Shown here: positions 8,550 to 16,122 of the stretch, one piece after another
Position numbering within the stretch: the first letter of the stretch is position 1
Layout of the letters: each line of letters begins with the position of its first letter
DNA from: Arthrobacter sp. StoSoilA2
Lineage (GTDB): Bacteria > Actinomycetota > Actinomycetes > Actinomycetales > Micrococcaceae
Direction: 5' to 3'
Length of the DNA: 64,000 nt
Assembly (NCBI RefSeq): GCF_019977195.1
Contig: NZ_AP024643.1
Location: 992,001 to 1,056,000, forward strand
Translations under genes and position numbers: made by a program
Notes under the pieces: model-generated
Seen by the model: the letters and a program-made list of their open reading frames with translations, nothing else
What the model was told of the DNA's origin: nothing
Database searches by the model: none

Positions 8550-8852
8550 ATGGCTACTGATTACGACGCACCCCGCAAGACAGAAGAAGAGACTCCCGCG
8601 GACTCGCTTGAGGCTCTTCAGGCGTCCCGCGCAGCCGGTGCCCAGATTGCAGTCATCGACATCGACGAAAACGACACTGCGGAAGGTATCGACCTCCCGG
8701 GCGCCGATCTTTCCGGTGAAGAACTGACCGTTGTGGTGGTACCCGAACAGTCTGACGAATTCACGTGTTCTTCCTGCTTCCTGGTCCGCCACAGGTCCCA
8801 GGTTGCCTTGGAAAAGAACGGCCTTAAGTATTGCAAGGACTGCGAGGGCTAA
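8550..8852 (+). CDS. DUF4193 domain protein with C-terminal zinc ribbon
   Basis: A 100-residue acidic protein. The first two thirds contain IDIDENDTAEGIDLPGADLSGEEL, and the C-terminus has CSSC and CKDC pairs 20 residues apart, a four-cysteine zinc-ribbon pattern. This is the DUF4193 family found across actinobacteria, usually as a single gene; its function is unknown. The ATG at 8550 gives the family N-terminus MATDYDAPR. Confidence 0.9.
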   Translation: MATDYDAPRKTEEETPADSLEALQASRAAGAQIAVIDIDENDTAEGIDLPGADLSGEELTVVVVPEQSDEFTCSSCFLVRHRSQVALEKNGLKYCKDCEG

Positions 8853-8874
8853 TCCCAGGCACCGCAAAGCGTCG

Positions 8875-8912
8875 AGCCCCGTCAGGCCAATGGATGGTCG
8901 GATGGGGCTTTT
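8875..8912 (+). terminator. Probable terminator after DUF4193 gene
   Basis: AGCCCCGTC pairs with GATGGGGCT across a loop of about 17 bases, followed by TTTTG. It is 23 bases after the stop. Confidence 0.65.
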
Positions 8913-9146
8913 GCGTGTCCGCAACTCTTTGTAACGCCCAGGTGTCGTTATCTTCGATTACGAACCTATGCATGAAGACCCACTAACTGGTCCCTGAACC
9001 GGCGTAAATGTCCCCTTCCATGACTCTCCTGTGACCACCCCGGAGTCGTTTTAACGGTTGTGCGCCGAAGCGGCCACAACCCATCCAAACAACCCAAGCG
9101 ACTCCTACTGTTGAAGTATCAACTTCGCCTGAAGGGGGCACAAAAA

Positions 9147-9692
9147 ATGAGGAAATTTGGAGCGGGTTTGGCAGCAGTCCTTGCAGCTGCCGGACTCGGT
9201 CTGGTGGCACCGGGGCCGGCCTCGGCATCACCATATTGCGGGATCATGTGGGGCTCGCTGGCCAAGGCCGACCCCGATATGAGCGCCGCCAACGTCACCA
9301 ACGTCCGTACGGGCCAACAGACCTGTTACGACCGCCTGGTGGTCGATATGACCGGCAAGGTGGCCGGCTATTCAGTGCAGTATGTCCCGGTAGTGGTCCA
9401 GGATGCCACCGGCTATCCAATCCCCGTGCTCGGTGATGCTGACCTGCAGATTATGGTGACGGCTCCATCCTATGACCAGAACGGCCAACTGACGTACGCT
9501 CCGGCTGCCAAGGCTGAACTGTCCAACGTTTCCGGGTACCAGACGTTCCGTCAGGTGGTTTACGCGGGCAGCTTCGAAGGCACCACGAGCATCGGTTTGG
9601 GTGTCCGTGCCCGGCTTCCGTTCCGCGTCTTCACGTTGGACGGGCCCGACGGCGGTTCGCGCCTTGTGGTGGACGTCGCCCACCGTTGGTGA
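9147..9692 (+). CDS. Secreted AMIN-like domain protein
   Basis: A 181-residue protein with a clear Sec signal peptide (MRKF, then an Ala/Leu-rich core, cleavage after ASA near residue 27). The mature part contains YDRLVVDMTGKVAGYSVQYV, a run of beta strands, and ends RLVVDVAHRW; this pattern resembles the AMIN-like domain of actinobacterial exported proteins. Two cysteines (SPYCG, QQTCYD) could form a disulfide. The open frame reaches back to 9060, but ATG 9147 after GAAGGGGG gives the signal peptide. It stands alone, convergent with the permease operon. The function is unknown; binding to cell-envelope glycans is a guess from the AMIN fold. Confidence 0.75.
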   Translation: MRKFGAGLAAVLAAAGLGLVAPGPASASPYCGIMWGSLAKADPDMSAANVTNVRTGQQTCYDRLVVDMTGKVAGYSVQYVPVVVQDATGYPIPVLGDADLQIMVTAPSYDQNGQLTYAPAAKAELSNVSGYQTFRQVVYAGSFEGTTSIGLGVRARLPFRVFTLDGPDGGSRLVVDVAHRW

Positions 9693-9705
9693 TTGGGTAG
9701 CCGGC

Positions 9706-9784
9706 CAACGCGAGGACGCAGGAAAGCGGCCAGTTCGTCCGGAGATTTCCGGGGAACTGACCGCTTTCCTGCGTCTTCGCGTTG
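9706..9784. terminator. Long hairpin between convergent genes
   Basis: A 24-base arm (9706-9729) pairs with 9761-9784 with one mismatch; inside it AGTTC (9732-9736) can pair with GAACT (9754-9758) and CCGG with CCGG. There is no U-tract. It probably serves both the secreted-protein gene and the permease gene that ends at 9790. Confidence 0.8.
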
Positions 9785-9789
9785 AGGAC

Positions 9790-11337
9790 CTACTCGGGGA
9801 CCACCAGGGCAGGGGTGTCCTTGCGGATGGTCTCACCGCGGAAGAAGCCGGGACGGACGCGGGACATGATCAGCATGAACACGGCACCCAGGGCAAGGAT
9901 TCCGATGCCGAGCACGAACACGAGTCCCACTCCGAAGATTTCCGAACCACTGCCAAACTCCGGGGCCCAGCTGTCCACCGCGGTCTGCAGGAAGACAACA
10001 AACAGGCCGACCCCGCCCAGAAGTGGGCAGAAGAGACGCAGGAAGAAGTTCCGGGCACTGGAGAATACGCTGTTCCGGAAGTACCAAACGCAGGCGATGG
10101 CCGTGAGTCCGTAGTAGAAGCAGATCATCAAGCCAAGGGCAAGGATGGTGTCGTTGAGGACGTTCTCACTGATCACGTGCATCACGGCGTAGAAGCCCGC
10201 GGACAGGACGCCCGCCGCAATGGTGGCGAAGCCCGGCGTCGAGAACTTCTTGCTCATGTGGCTGAAGCGCTCAGGCAAGGCGCCGTAGTGCGCCATGGCC
10301 AGCAGGCTGCGGGAGGGCGAGGTGAACGTCGACTGCAGGGAAGCCGCCGAGCTGGAGAGGACGGCGAGGGACATCAGGATCGCGAACGGACCCATAACCG
10401 GAGACGCGAGGGCCGTAAAGACGTTGGCGTGGTTTTCCTCATTGTTCAGGCCGATTCCGGTGTCTCCGACGCCTGCGAACATCATGGTGGCGATGGTGAC
10501 CAGGAGGTAAATGCCCAGCACGATGACGGCGGTCAGGGTGCCTGCGAGGCCGGCGGTCTTCTTTCCGTTGGCGGTTTCCTCGTTGACTGTGAGGCAGACA
10601 TCCCAGCCCCAGTAAACGAAGATCGAGAGGGAGATGCCGGCTGCGACCTGGCCGAAGGTCTCAATCTTGGTGACGTCGAACCAGTCCCAGCTGAAGGGAA
10701 CGGCGGTCTCGGACGTGGACCAGTTGGCGAATGCCATGGCAACGAACAGGCCGAGCACCAGCAGCTGGAAACCGACCAAGCCGTACTGCACGATCTTGGT
10801 GGTGTGCAGGCCGCGGTAGCTCACCCAAACAGCCAGCGCTACAAAGACGAAGCAGGTGGCAACATTGAGTACCTTGTTCGAGGCGAGGTCGGCCAGCTCG
10901 GCCGAGCCCGTAACCTGGGCCAGGAAGAGGTAGAAGAAGTCAACAGCGACGCCCGCCAAGTTGGACAGGACGATAATGTTCGCCGCGAGCAGGCCCCAGC
11001 CGCCCATCCAGCCCACCCAGGGGCCGAAGGCCTTGGTGACCCACGTGAAGGTGGTGCCGCTGTCCGGGGAATCTGCGTTGAGTTCCCGGTACGCCAGGGA
11101 CACCAGGATCATCGGAATGAACCCGATAAGGAAGATCACGGGCAGTTGCAGCCCGGCTTCGTTGACAGTTGGGCCAAGCGCGCTGGTGAGCGTATACGCC
11201 GGGGCGATGGTGGAAATGCCAAGAACGACGACGGCGAGGAGCCCCAACTGCCCCGTCTTCAGTCCCTTGCCGCTGATGTCGTGCGACGTGCCGGCCGGGC
11301 TGGTGCCTGCGGCCGTGCTACGGATTGTCTGGCTCAT
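9790..11337 (-). CDS. APC-family amino acid/polyamine permease
   Basis: A 515-residue membrane protein with 12 hydrophobic segments. It starts after a polar head with KTGQLGLLAVVVLGISTIAPAYTLTSALGPTV, the TM1 pattern of the amino acid-polyamine-organocation superfamily. It is the downstream member of an operon with agmatine deiminase and an N-carbamoylputrescine amidase-like enzyme (12-base gap to the deiminase stop), so agmatine, putrescine or a related amine is the likely substrate. Substrate assignment rests on context only. Confidence 0.82.
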   Translation of the reverse strand: MSQTIRSTAAGTSPAGTSHDISGKGLKTGQLGLLAVVVLGISTIAPAYTLTSALGPTVNEAGLQLPVIFLIGFIPMILVSLAYRELNADSPDSGTTFTWVTKAFGPWVGWMGGWGLLAANIIVLSNLAGVAVDFFYLFLAQVTGSAELADLASNKVLNVATCFVFVALAVWVSYRGLHTTKIVQYGLVGFQLLVLGLFVAMAFANWSTSETAVPFSWDWFDVTKIETFGQVAAGISLSIFVYWGWDVCLTVNEETANGKKTAGLAGTLTAVIVLGIYLLVTIATMMFAGVGDTGIGLNNEENHANVFTALASPVMGPFAILMSLAVLSSSAASLQSTFTSPSRSLLAMAHYGALPERFSHMSKKFSTPGFATIAAGVLSAGFYAVMHVISENVLNDTILALGLMICFYYGLTAIACVWYFRNSVFSSARNFFLRLFCPLLGGVGLFVVFLQTAVDSWAPEFGSGSEIFGVGLVFVLGIGILALGAVFMLIMSRVRPGFFRGETIRKDTPALVVPE

Positions 11338-11349
11338 GAAGGGCCCTTT

Positions 11350-12375
11350 CTAGATGGCCGTAGGCTGCTGCTGCGTAATGCAGTGGATGCCGCCGCCCCG
11401 GGCGAAGAGTTCGCGCGCGTCAACACTGACAACGCGGCGTCCGGGGTAGGCGTCGGCGAGGATGCGGAGTGCTTTCTCGTCCATGGGGTCATTGAAACTG
11501 CATGCGATGACCCCTCCGTTGACCACGAGGTGGTTGATGTAGCTGTAGTCCACATAACCTTCGTCGTCGGTAAGGGTTTCCGGGGCGGGAACTTCGATGA
11601 TGTTCCAGTCCCGGCCTGCTGCGTCATGGGTTGTGCGCAGGAAGTCGATGATTTCCCGGGACACGTTGTAGTCCGGGTGTTCCGGGTTCTGCTGGGAGTG
11701 GACCAGCAGTGTGCCGGGGCTGGGGATTGCTGCCACAATATCGACGTGCCCGCGCGTGCCGAACTTCTCGGAGTCGCGTGTGAGGCCACGGGGCAGCCAC
11801 ACCACATGCGTGGCGCCGATGGTGCGGGCAAGTTCCCCTTCGATGTCGGCCTTGGTAAGGCCCGGGTTGCGGCCTTGGTCAAGCTGTACGGTTTCGGTGA
11901 CCAGGACGGTGCCTTCGCCATCAACCTGGATGCCGCCGCCCTCGTTCACGATGCCCGACGGAATGTGGTGGGCATCGGCGCGGCCGCTGACCTCCGCAGC
12001 AATGAGCGAGTCCTTGTCCCATGCGGCCCAATCCTGGCCGCCCCATCCGTTGAAGATCCAGTCCACGGCGCCAAGCTGCTTGTTGGCATCGAGCACGAAC
12101 GACGGCCCGATGTCCCGCATCCAGGCATCGTTGAGCTCTGCGGTGAGTACCTCGACGCGAGGGTCCAGGTAGCGCGCGGCGGTGTCGACGTCGTCGGGGT
12201 GTACCACCATGGTGACCGGCTCGAATTCAAGGATGGCGTTCGCGACGGCGGCCCACGTGGATCGCGCTGCGTGGGCCTCTTCCTCGGTGTCACCCAAGGT
12301 GTAGCCGCCGGTCGGGAAGGCCATCCAGACGCGGTCCTGGGGAGCGGTCTCGGACGGCATGCGCCAGGCGCTCAT
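11350..12375 (-). CDS. aguA: Agmatine deiminase
   Basis: A 341-residue guanidino-modifying enzyme converting agmatine to N-carbamoylputrescine and ammonia. The family motifs are present: WMAFP near the N-terminus, ELNDAWMRDIGPSF, NEGGGIQVD, RGHVDIVA, and the nucleophilic Cys332 in GGGIHCITQQQP. The frame runs upstream to 12504 inside the next gene, but the ATG at 12373-12375 overlaps that gene's TGA (ATGA), implying translational coupling and the correct start. The next enzyme of the pathway is directly upstream in the same operon. Confidence 0.93.
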   Translation of the reverse strand: MSAWRMPSETAPQDRVWMAFPTGGYTLGDTEEEAHAARSTWAAVANAILEFEPVTMVVHPDDVDTAARYLDPRVEVLTAELNDAWMRDIGPSFVLDANKQLGAVDWIFNGWGGQDWAAWDKDSLIAAEVSGRADAHHIPSGIVNEGGGIQVDGEGTVLVTETVQLDQGRNPGLTKADIEGELARTIGATHVVWLPRGLTRDSEKFGTRGHVDIVAAIPSPGTLLVHSQQNPEHPDYNVSREIIDFLRTTHDAAGRDWNIIEVPAPETLTDDEGYVDYSYINHLVVNGGVIACSFNDPMDEKALRILADAYPGRRVVSVDARELFARGGGIHCITQQQPTAI

Positions 12376-13400
12376 GCGGAGACTGCCTGGTACGGCGAGG
12401 CCCCGGCTGTGGAGCCGAGCGGGGCGTTGGGGTTGACCGGTTCGGTGAGGCGGCCGTACGTTTCCGGGCGACGCGTGGCCAGGAAGGGGAAGAGCGTGAG
12501 CCAATCCTTGCGCTGGTCCAGGTCAAGATCTGCAACCAGCACGGCGGATTCGTCGCGGGGTGCCTGGACCAGGATGCGGCCGTAGGGATCGGAGATGAAG
12601 GATGAACCGTAGAAGTTCAGTGTGCCCTCGCTGCCGTGGCGGTTGGGGGCAATCATGAAGAGTCCGTTGGCGATGCCGTTGCCCACGATGACCTGCTGCC
12701 AGAGCGGCTGGGTGTCGAAGTCGGGGTGGTCCGGCTCGGAACCGATGGCCGTGGGGTAGACCAGGATCTCTGCTCCGCCCAGGGAGTACATGCGTGCCAG
12801 CTCCGGGAACCACTCGTCCCAGCACGTGGGCATGCCAAGGCGTGCGCCGCCGAGTTCTGCCGGAGCGTGCACTGCATAGGCGTCCTCGGCGGCCGGGCCT
12901 TTGCGGAAGAACTTGTCCTCGTAGTAGCCGGCCGTGACGGGGATGTGGAGTTTGTGGGTGCGTGCGACGAGTTCGCCAGCGGGGGAGACCAGGATGGCTG
13001 TGTTGAGTCCCAGGCCATCGTCCGTGCCGTCCGGGTTTTCGGCACGCTGGTAGAGCGATGCGTGCACCGAGACGCCGTACGTCCTGGCAGCCGCTGCGGC
13101 GAACGTGAAGGTTGGGCCCGTGAGCAGGTCTTCGGTGATGTCCGAAGGGCGGATACCAGCGGCCGGGTTGTTCTCCGGCCGGGTGTCTGCAGGGTAGCGG
13201 GAGAGAGTCAGTTCAGGCAGGAAAACAACACTGGCTCCCAGCTTGGCTGCGCGTTCGATTCCCTCGTTCAGTTCGGCATGCAGGACTGCTTCATCAGCGT
13301 GCCAGCGGTGCTGAACGACGCCGACCCGCAGTGGGGTGCGGGTGGACGGCTCGGTGCGGGCCAGGGAAGTCGGGGCTTCGAGGCGGGTAATTTCAATCAT
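12372..13400 (-). CDS. aguB: Carbon-nitrogen hydrolase, probable N-carbamoylputrescine amidase
   Basis: A 342-residue nitrilase-superfamily enzyme with the Glu-Lys-Cys triad: Glu63 (FLPELTL), Lys150 (RTHKLHIP) and Cys193 (MPTCWDEWFPE). The CWDEWFPE context is typical of N-carbamoylputrescine amidase, which gives putrescine, CO2 and ammonia. Pairing with agmatine deiminase supports this. The frame extends to 13550, but the ATG at 13398-13400 gives the family N-terminus and leaves the operator at 13431-13455 upstream. It is the first gene of the operon. Confidence 0.85.
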   Translation of the reverse strand: MIEITRLEAPTSLARTEPSTRTPLRVGVVQHRWHADEAVLHAELNEGIERAAKLGASVVFLPELTLSRYPADTRPENNPAAGIRPSDITEDLLTGPTFTFAAAAARTYGVSVHASLYQRAENPDGTDDGLGLNTAILVSPAGELVARTHKLHIPVTAGYYEDKFFRKGPAAEDAYAVHAPAELGGARLGMPTCWDEWFPELARMYSLGGAEILVYPTAIGSEPDHPDFDTQPLWQQVIVGNGIANGLFMIAPNRHGSEGTLNFYGSSFISDPYGRILVQAPRDESAVLVADLDLDQRKDWLTLFPFLATRRPETYGRLTEPVNPNAPLGSTAGASPYQAVSA

Positions 13401-13430
13401 GGGGGCATGTACTCCGGTGAGACGACAGTC

Positions 13431-13455
13431 ACTAAATGAATAGCGTTCATTTAGT
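13431..13455. promoter_or_regulatory. Palindromic operator upstream of the agmatine operon
   Basis: ACTAAATGAA (13431-13440) and TTCATTTAGT (13446-13455) are perfect inverted arms around a 5-base TAGCG spacer, 30 bases upstream of the first start codon. Size and symmetry suit a TetR-family repressor. No regulator gene adjoins it in the window. Confidence 0.8.
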
Positions 13456-13506
13456 ATGGCGGTAGTCACGGCTGGATGCAAGGGGGTATTGGATCGAGGT
13501 CGCCCC

Positions 13507-13559
13507 AGATGGCATTTGATGCCAATGTTTCCGGCCACCATTGGCATCAAATGCCATCT
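13507..13559. repeat. Nested perfect inverted repeats
   Basis: Two 21-base arms (13507-13527 and 13539-13559) are perfect inverted complements around an 11-base spacer. Each arm holds its own palindrome TGGCAT-TTG-ATGCCA or its complement, giving four half-sites. It lacks a T run and no gene ends here, so it reads more like a double operator or intergenic repeat than a simple terminator. Confidence 0.8.
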
Positions 13560-13560
13560 C

Positions 13561-13765
13561 GGCGGGGTTATCGCTTCAGTCGCGCCCTGACATGCATGCG
13601 CTCGCCCTGCTGCCCAAAGAGGGTAAGGAGTTCCACGGGTTCCTTTGTGGCGACGGCGGCCAGCCGCGTTGAAGGCCTTGTTTCACGGTGAGTTGCATTA
13701 ATTAGCAGTCGACTTACGGTCCAGGTGCGAGGACGATTAAAGAACAGCCACTAAGGAGGTTGGGT
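13561..13765. other. Leader of the small-protein gene, nothing else seen
   Basis: Apart from the operator and the nested palindromes just upstream, this stretch shows no coding frame I would accept. It must carry the promoter of the gene at 13766; an AT-rich patch around 13690-13705 is the likely place. Confidence 0.4.
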
Positions 13766-13987
13766 ATGTGCTACTCGTACTACGAGGGCTATGAGAGGCG
13801 TACGAAGAAGGACTCCGTGCGCACGCCCGAGATGCACAAGCCTGAGACCAGCAAGGATCAGGCACCTGAGGCCCCTGCCGAGAAGAGCCCGCAGACAGAA
13901 GGAACGTTGTGGACTTTCCTGGCGCGTCGTCGCAGGGAATTTGAGGTTTCAGAACCGAGGATCGACCGCATCCGCGAGAAGGTCTAG
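13766..13987 (+). CDS. Small hypothetical protein (73 aa)
   Basis: A 73-residue hydrophilic protein starting MCYSYYEGYERR and rich in Lys, Glu and Pro, ending ARRRREFEVSEPRIDRIREKV. It has one of the strongest ribosome sites in the window (AAGGAGGT at 13753-13760, five bases before ATG 13766) and is followed by a strong terminator, which supports real expression. The short MCYSYY head is reminiscent of small conserved actinobacterial proteins of unknown function. No domain is recognised. Confidence 0.7.
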   Translation: MCYSYYEGYERRTKKDSVRTPEMHKPETSKDQAPEAPAEKSPQTEGTLWTFLARRRREFEVSEPRIDRIREKV

Positions 13988-14002
13988 GCGTTTTTCGAGC
14001 AA

Positions 14003-14067
14003 GACCCCGTCCAACGGACAATTCACCACCGGGTGCGGCGGTGAATTGTCCGTTAGGCGGGGTTTTT
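14003..14067. terminator. Bidirectional terminator
   Basis: AACGGACAATTCACC (14013-14027) pairs perfectly with 14040-14054; the outer CCCCGTCC/GGCGGGG extends the stem and TTTTTT follows. It lies between convergent genes. Confidence 0.9.
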
Positions 14068-14072
14068 TGCTG

Positions 14073-15299
14073 CTACCTTCCCGAAATCTCCAGGAATTCG
14101 AGGGCCGCAGTAACCAGTGCTTCCGTGCCAAGGGCCAAGGTCGGCTGGATGATCGGGGCAAAGTAGGGCGAGTGGTTCGACGGAACGTCCTCCGGCAAGC
14201 GACCCGTCGTCGCCCATTCCTTGAAGTGGGTGGCCTCGATCCCGCCCAGGAACCAAAAAACGAGGGGCGCGCCGGCCGACGTCGCGAGTTCCCCGACGTC
14301 TTCACTGCCTGAGACCGGGCCGGGGTCCATGATCCTCGCGGCGCCGAACTTATCGCGAAACGCCGAAGCGATCCTTCCGGCGGCCGATTCATCATTGACC
14401 GTCAGCGGGTAGCGCTCCTCATAGTGGAAGTCGGGTTCCTTCAGGGAGCCTGAGGCAGCAGCTTCACTTCGAACGATGCGCTCGATCGAGTTCAGGACTT
14501 TCTCCCGCGTGGGCTCGCTGAAGGATCGAATGCTGAGGCCCAGGGTTGCGGTCTCGGGAATGATGTTGTTCTTTGTTCCCGAATGGATTTGCCCAACGGT
14601 AACCACTGCAGAATCGCTGGCGGCCAGTTCCCGGGACACCACTCCCTGCAGGCGCATGGTGGCTGCCGCAGCCATGAGGACTGGATCAACGGTGGTTTCA
14701 GGCCGGGAGCCGTGGCCGCCGCGCCCATGCAACGTCACGTTGAGGGAATCCGCTGAGGCCATGGCCACGCCGGAACGGATGCCGAACCATCCGGCAGGAA
14801 AGGGCGCCACGTGCTGGCCGAGGACCACGTCCGGCTTGGGGACCAGGTCAAAGAGCCCATCCGCCACCATGGCCTGGGCGCCGCCGCCCCATTCTTCGGC
14901 CGGCTGGAAGACCGCGATCAGCGTGCCCTGCCAGTCCTGCCGCTGTGCGGCCAACGCTTCCACTGCTCCGAGGAGGCAGCTGACATGTACGTCGTGTCCG
15001 CACGCATGCATGATCGGCACCTCACGGCCTTCATGGTCGACGCCGACTGCCGCACTTGCGTAGTCCAGCCCGGTGTCCTCCTTGACCGGTAACGCGTCCA
15101 TATCCGCACGAAGCATCACCACGGGTCCAGGGCCATTGTCCAGGACCCCTACAACCCCCGTTTTCCCCACGCTGCGGTGGACCAGCAGCCCCAAGTCCTC
15201 AAGGTGCCCGCTGATGATCCCGGCTGTTCTGACCTCTTGGAAGGAAAGCTCCGGGTTCGAGTGCAGATCACGGTAGAGGGCTTCCAGGTCAATGCTCAT
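14073..15299 (-). CDS. M20-family metallo-amidohydrolase
   Basis: A 408-residue M20D-type amidohydrolase (hippurate hydrolase / N-acyl-amino acid hydrolase group). HSNPELSFQE lies at the N-terminus, MHACGHDVH gives two metal ligands (about residue 98), and QPAEEWGGGA holds the catalytic and metal-binding Glu pair (about 130); a late His in PSNHSPYFAP completes the site. It cleaves an amide from an N-acylated amino acid or similar. The substrate cannot be told. Monocistronic, divergent from the cyclodeaminase-like gene. Confidence 0.85.
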   Translation of the reverse strand: MSIDLEALYRDLHSNPELSFQEVRTAGIISGHLEDLGLLVHRSVGKTGVVGVLDNGPGPVVMLRADMDALPVKEDTGLDYASAAVGVDHEGREVPIMHACGHDVHVSCLLGAVEALAAQRQDWQGTLIAVFQPAEEWGGGAQAMVADGLFDLVPKPDVVLGQHVAPFPAGWFGIRSGVAMASADSLNVTLHGRGGHGSRPETTVDPVLMAAAATMRLQGVVSRELAASDSAVVTVGQIHSGTKNNIIPETATLGLSIRSFSEPTREKVLNSIERIVRSEAAASGSLKEPDFHYEERYPLTVNDESAAGRIASAFRDKFGAARIMDPGPVSGSEDVGELATSAGAPLVFWFLGGIEATHFKEWATTGRLPEDVPSNHSPYFAPIIQPTLALGTEALVTAALEFLEISGR

Positions 15300-15407
15300 G
15301 GGGAATTTTCCTTAACAGGTCGACGCCGCAGGGTCTGGCCAGTGTATCGACGTCATCAGGCAACGACGCCGACCCACACCTTTGCGCTTCAGGGCAAACT
15401 TGGTTGC

Positions 15408-16058
15408 ATGGAATCTTCACAAGAGATCACTACCCAAGGCTCAACAGTCGAGGATTGGACCAAGGCCCTGGCAGAGTCCAGCGGATCACCGGGTGGAGGC
15501 GCGGGAACGGGCGTGATGCTGGCCGTTGCAGCGTCCCTGGCGTCCATGGTCGCGGGTTACACAGAGGCGTCCGGGCAGGAGTTGGCCGAGCTGCACGTCC
15601 GGGCCCGCTCCCTCCGCGAAACCGCCCTTAAGCTGGCTGACGAGGATGCAACGGCGTCGAAGGCTTTCGGTGCGGCCTTCCGGCTTGAACCCGGCCCGGA
15701 CCGGGAGCAGGCAATCCACCGCGCATCCGTCGATGCAGCCAAGGCCTCCGCTGTGCTCGGCGACCATGCCATCGACGCCATCGAGGACCTGGGATGGCTT
15801 GCTGCCCACGGGAACCCAGCACTCATTGCCGACGTCGTGGTGGGGTTTGGAGCCCTCAGGGCAGCCATCGCAGGAGCCCGCACCAACGTGAGCTTTGATC
15901 TCGGATCGCTCAGATCCGCGGGCGCGACGCTTGATGAAATCAAGGAAAAGCACCCTGGATTGTGGGCAACGGTAGGCCGGCTCAGCGATGCCCTGGACCG
16001 GATTGACGAGCTGGTGGCCGCCGTAGATGACAAGGCTGCACCTACTGACGGCCACTGA
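15408..16058 (+). CDS. Cyclodeaminase/cyclohydrolase family protein
   Basis: A 216-residue, largely alpha-helical protein of the FTCD_C (formiminotransferase-cyclodeaminase) family. SSGSPGGGAGTGVMLAVAASLASMV is the conserved first helix, followed by KLADEDATASKAF. In folate metabolism this domain removes ammonia from 5-formimino-THF or acts as methenyl-THF cyclohydrolase. The ATG at 15408 gives the family start; the frame runs open to 15177 inside the divergent M20 gene. No histidine-degradation genes adjoin it, although the glycine cleavage locus, also one-carbon metabolism, begins 2.3 kb downstream. Confidence 0.8.
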   Translation: MESSQEITTQGSTVEDWTKALAESSGSPGGGAGTGVMLAVAASLASMVAGYTEASGQELAELHVRARSLRETALKLADEDATASKAFGAAFRLEPGPDREQAIHRASVDAAKASAVLGDHAIDAIEDLGWLAAHGNPALIADVVVGFGALRAAIAGARTNVSFDLGSLRSAGATLDEIKEKHPGLWATVGRLSDALDRIDELVAAVDDKAAPTDGH

Positions 16059-16077
16059 TTCCCGACGGAACGCCGGC

Positions 16078-16122
16078 CTACTGCACACCCGGCTACTGCA
16101 CGCTCGCTTACTGCACGCTCGC
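16078..16122. repeat. Three 15-base tandem repeats
   Basis: CTACTGCACACCCGG, CTACTGCACGCTCGC and TTACTGCACGCTCGC follow head to tail and end exactly at the stop codon of the exporter gene (16123-16125). Slipped-strand duplication between convergent genes is the simplest reading. Confidence 0.85.

Noticed and set aside
9601..12585. 994-codon open frame on the + strand
   Set aside because: It is antisense to the permease, agmatine deiminase and amidase genes, is full of Asp/Glu/Gly/His-rich low-complexity sequence and matches no family; it results from codon bias of the genes opposite.
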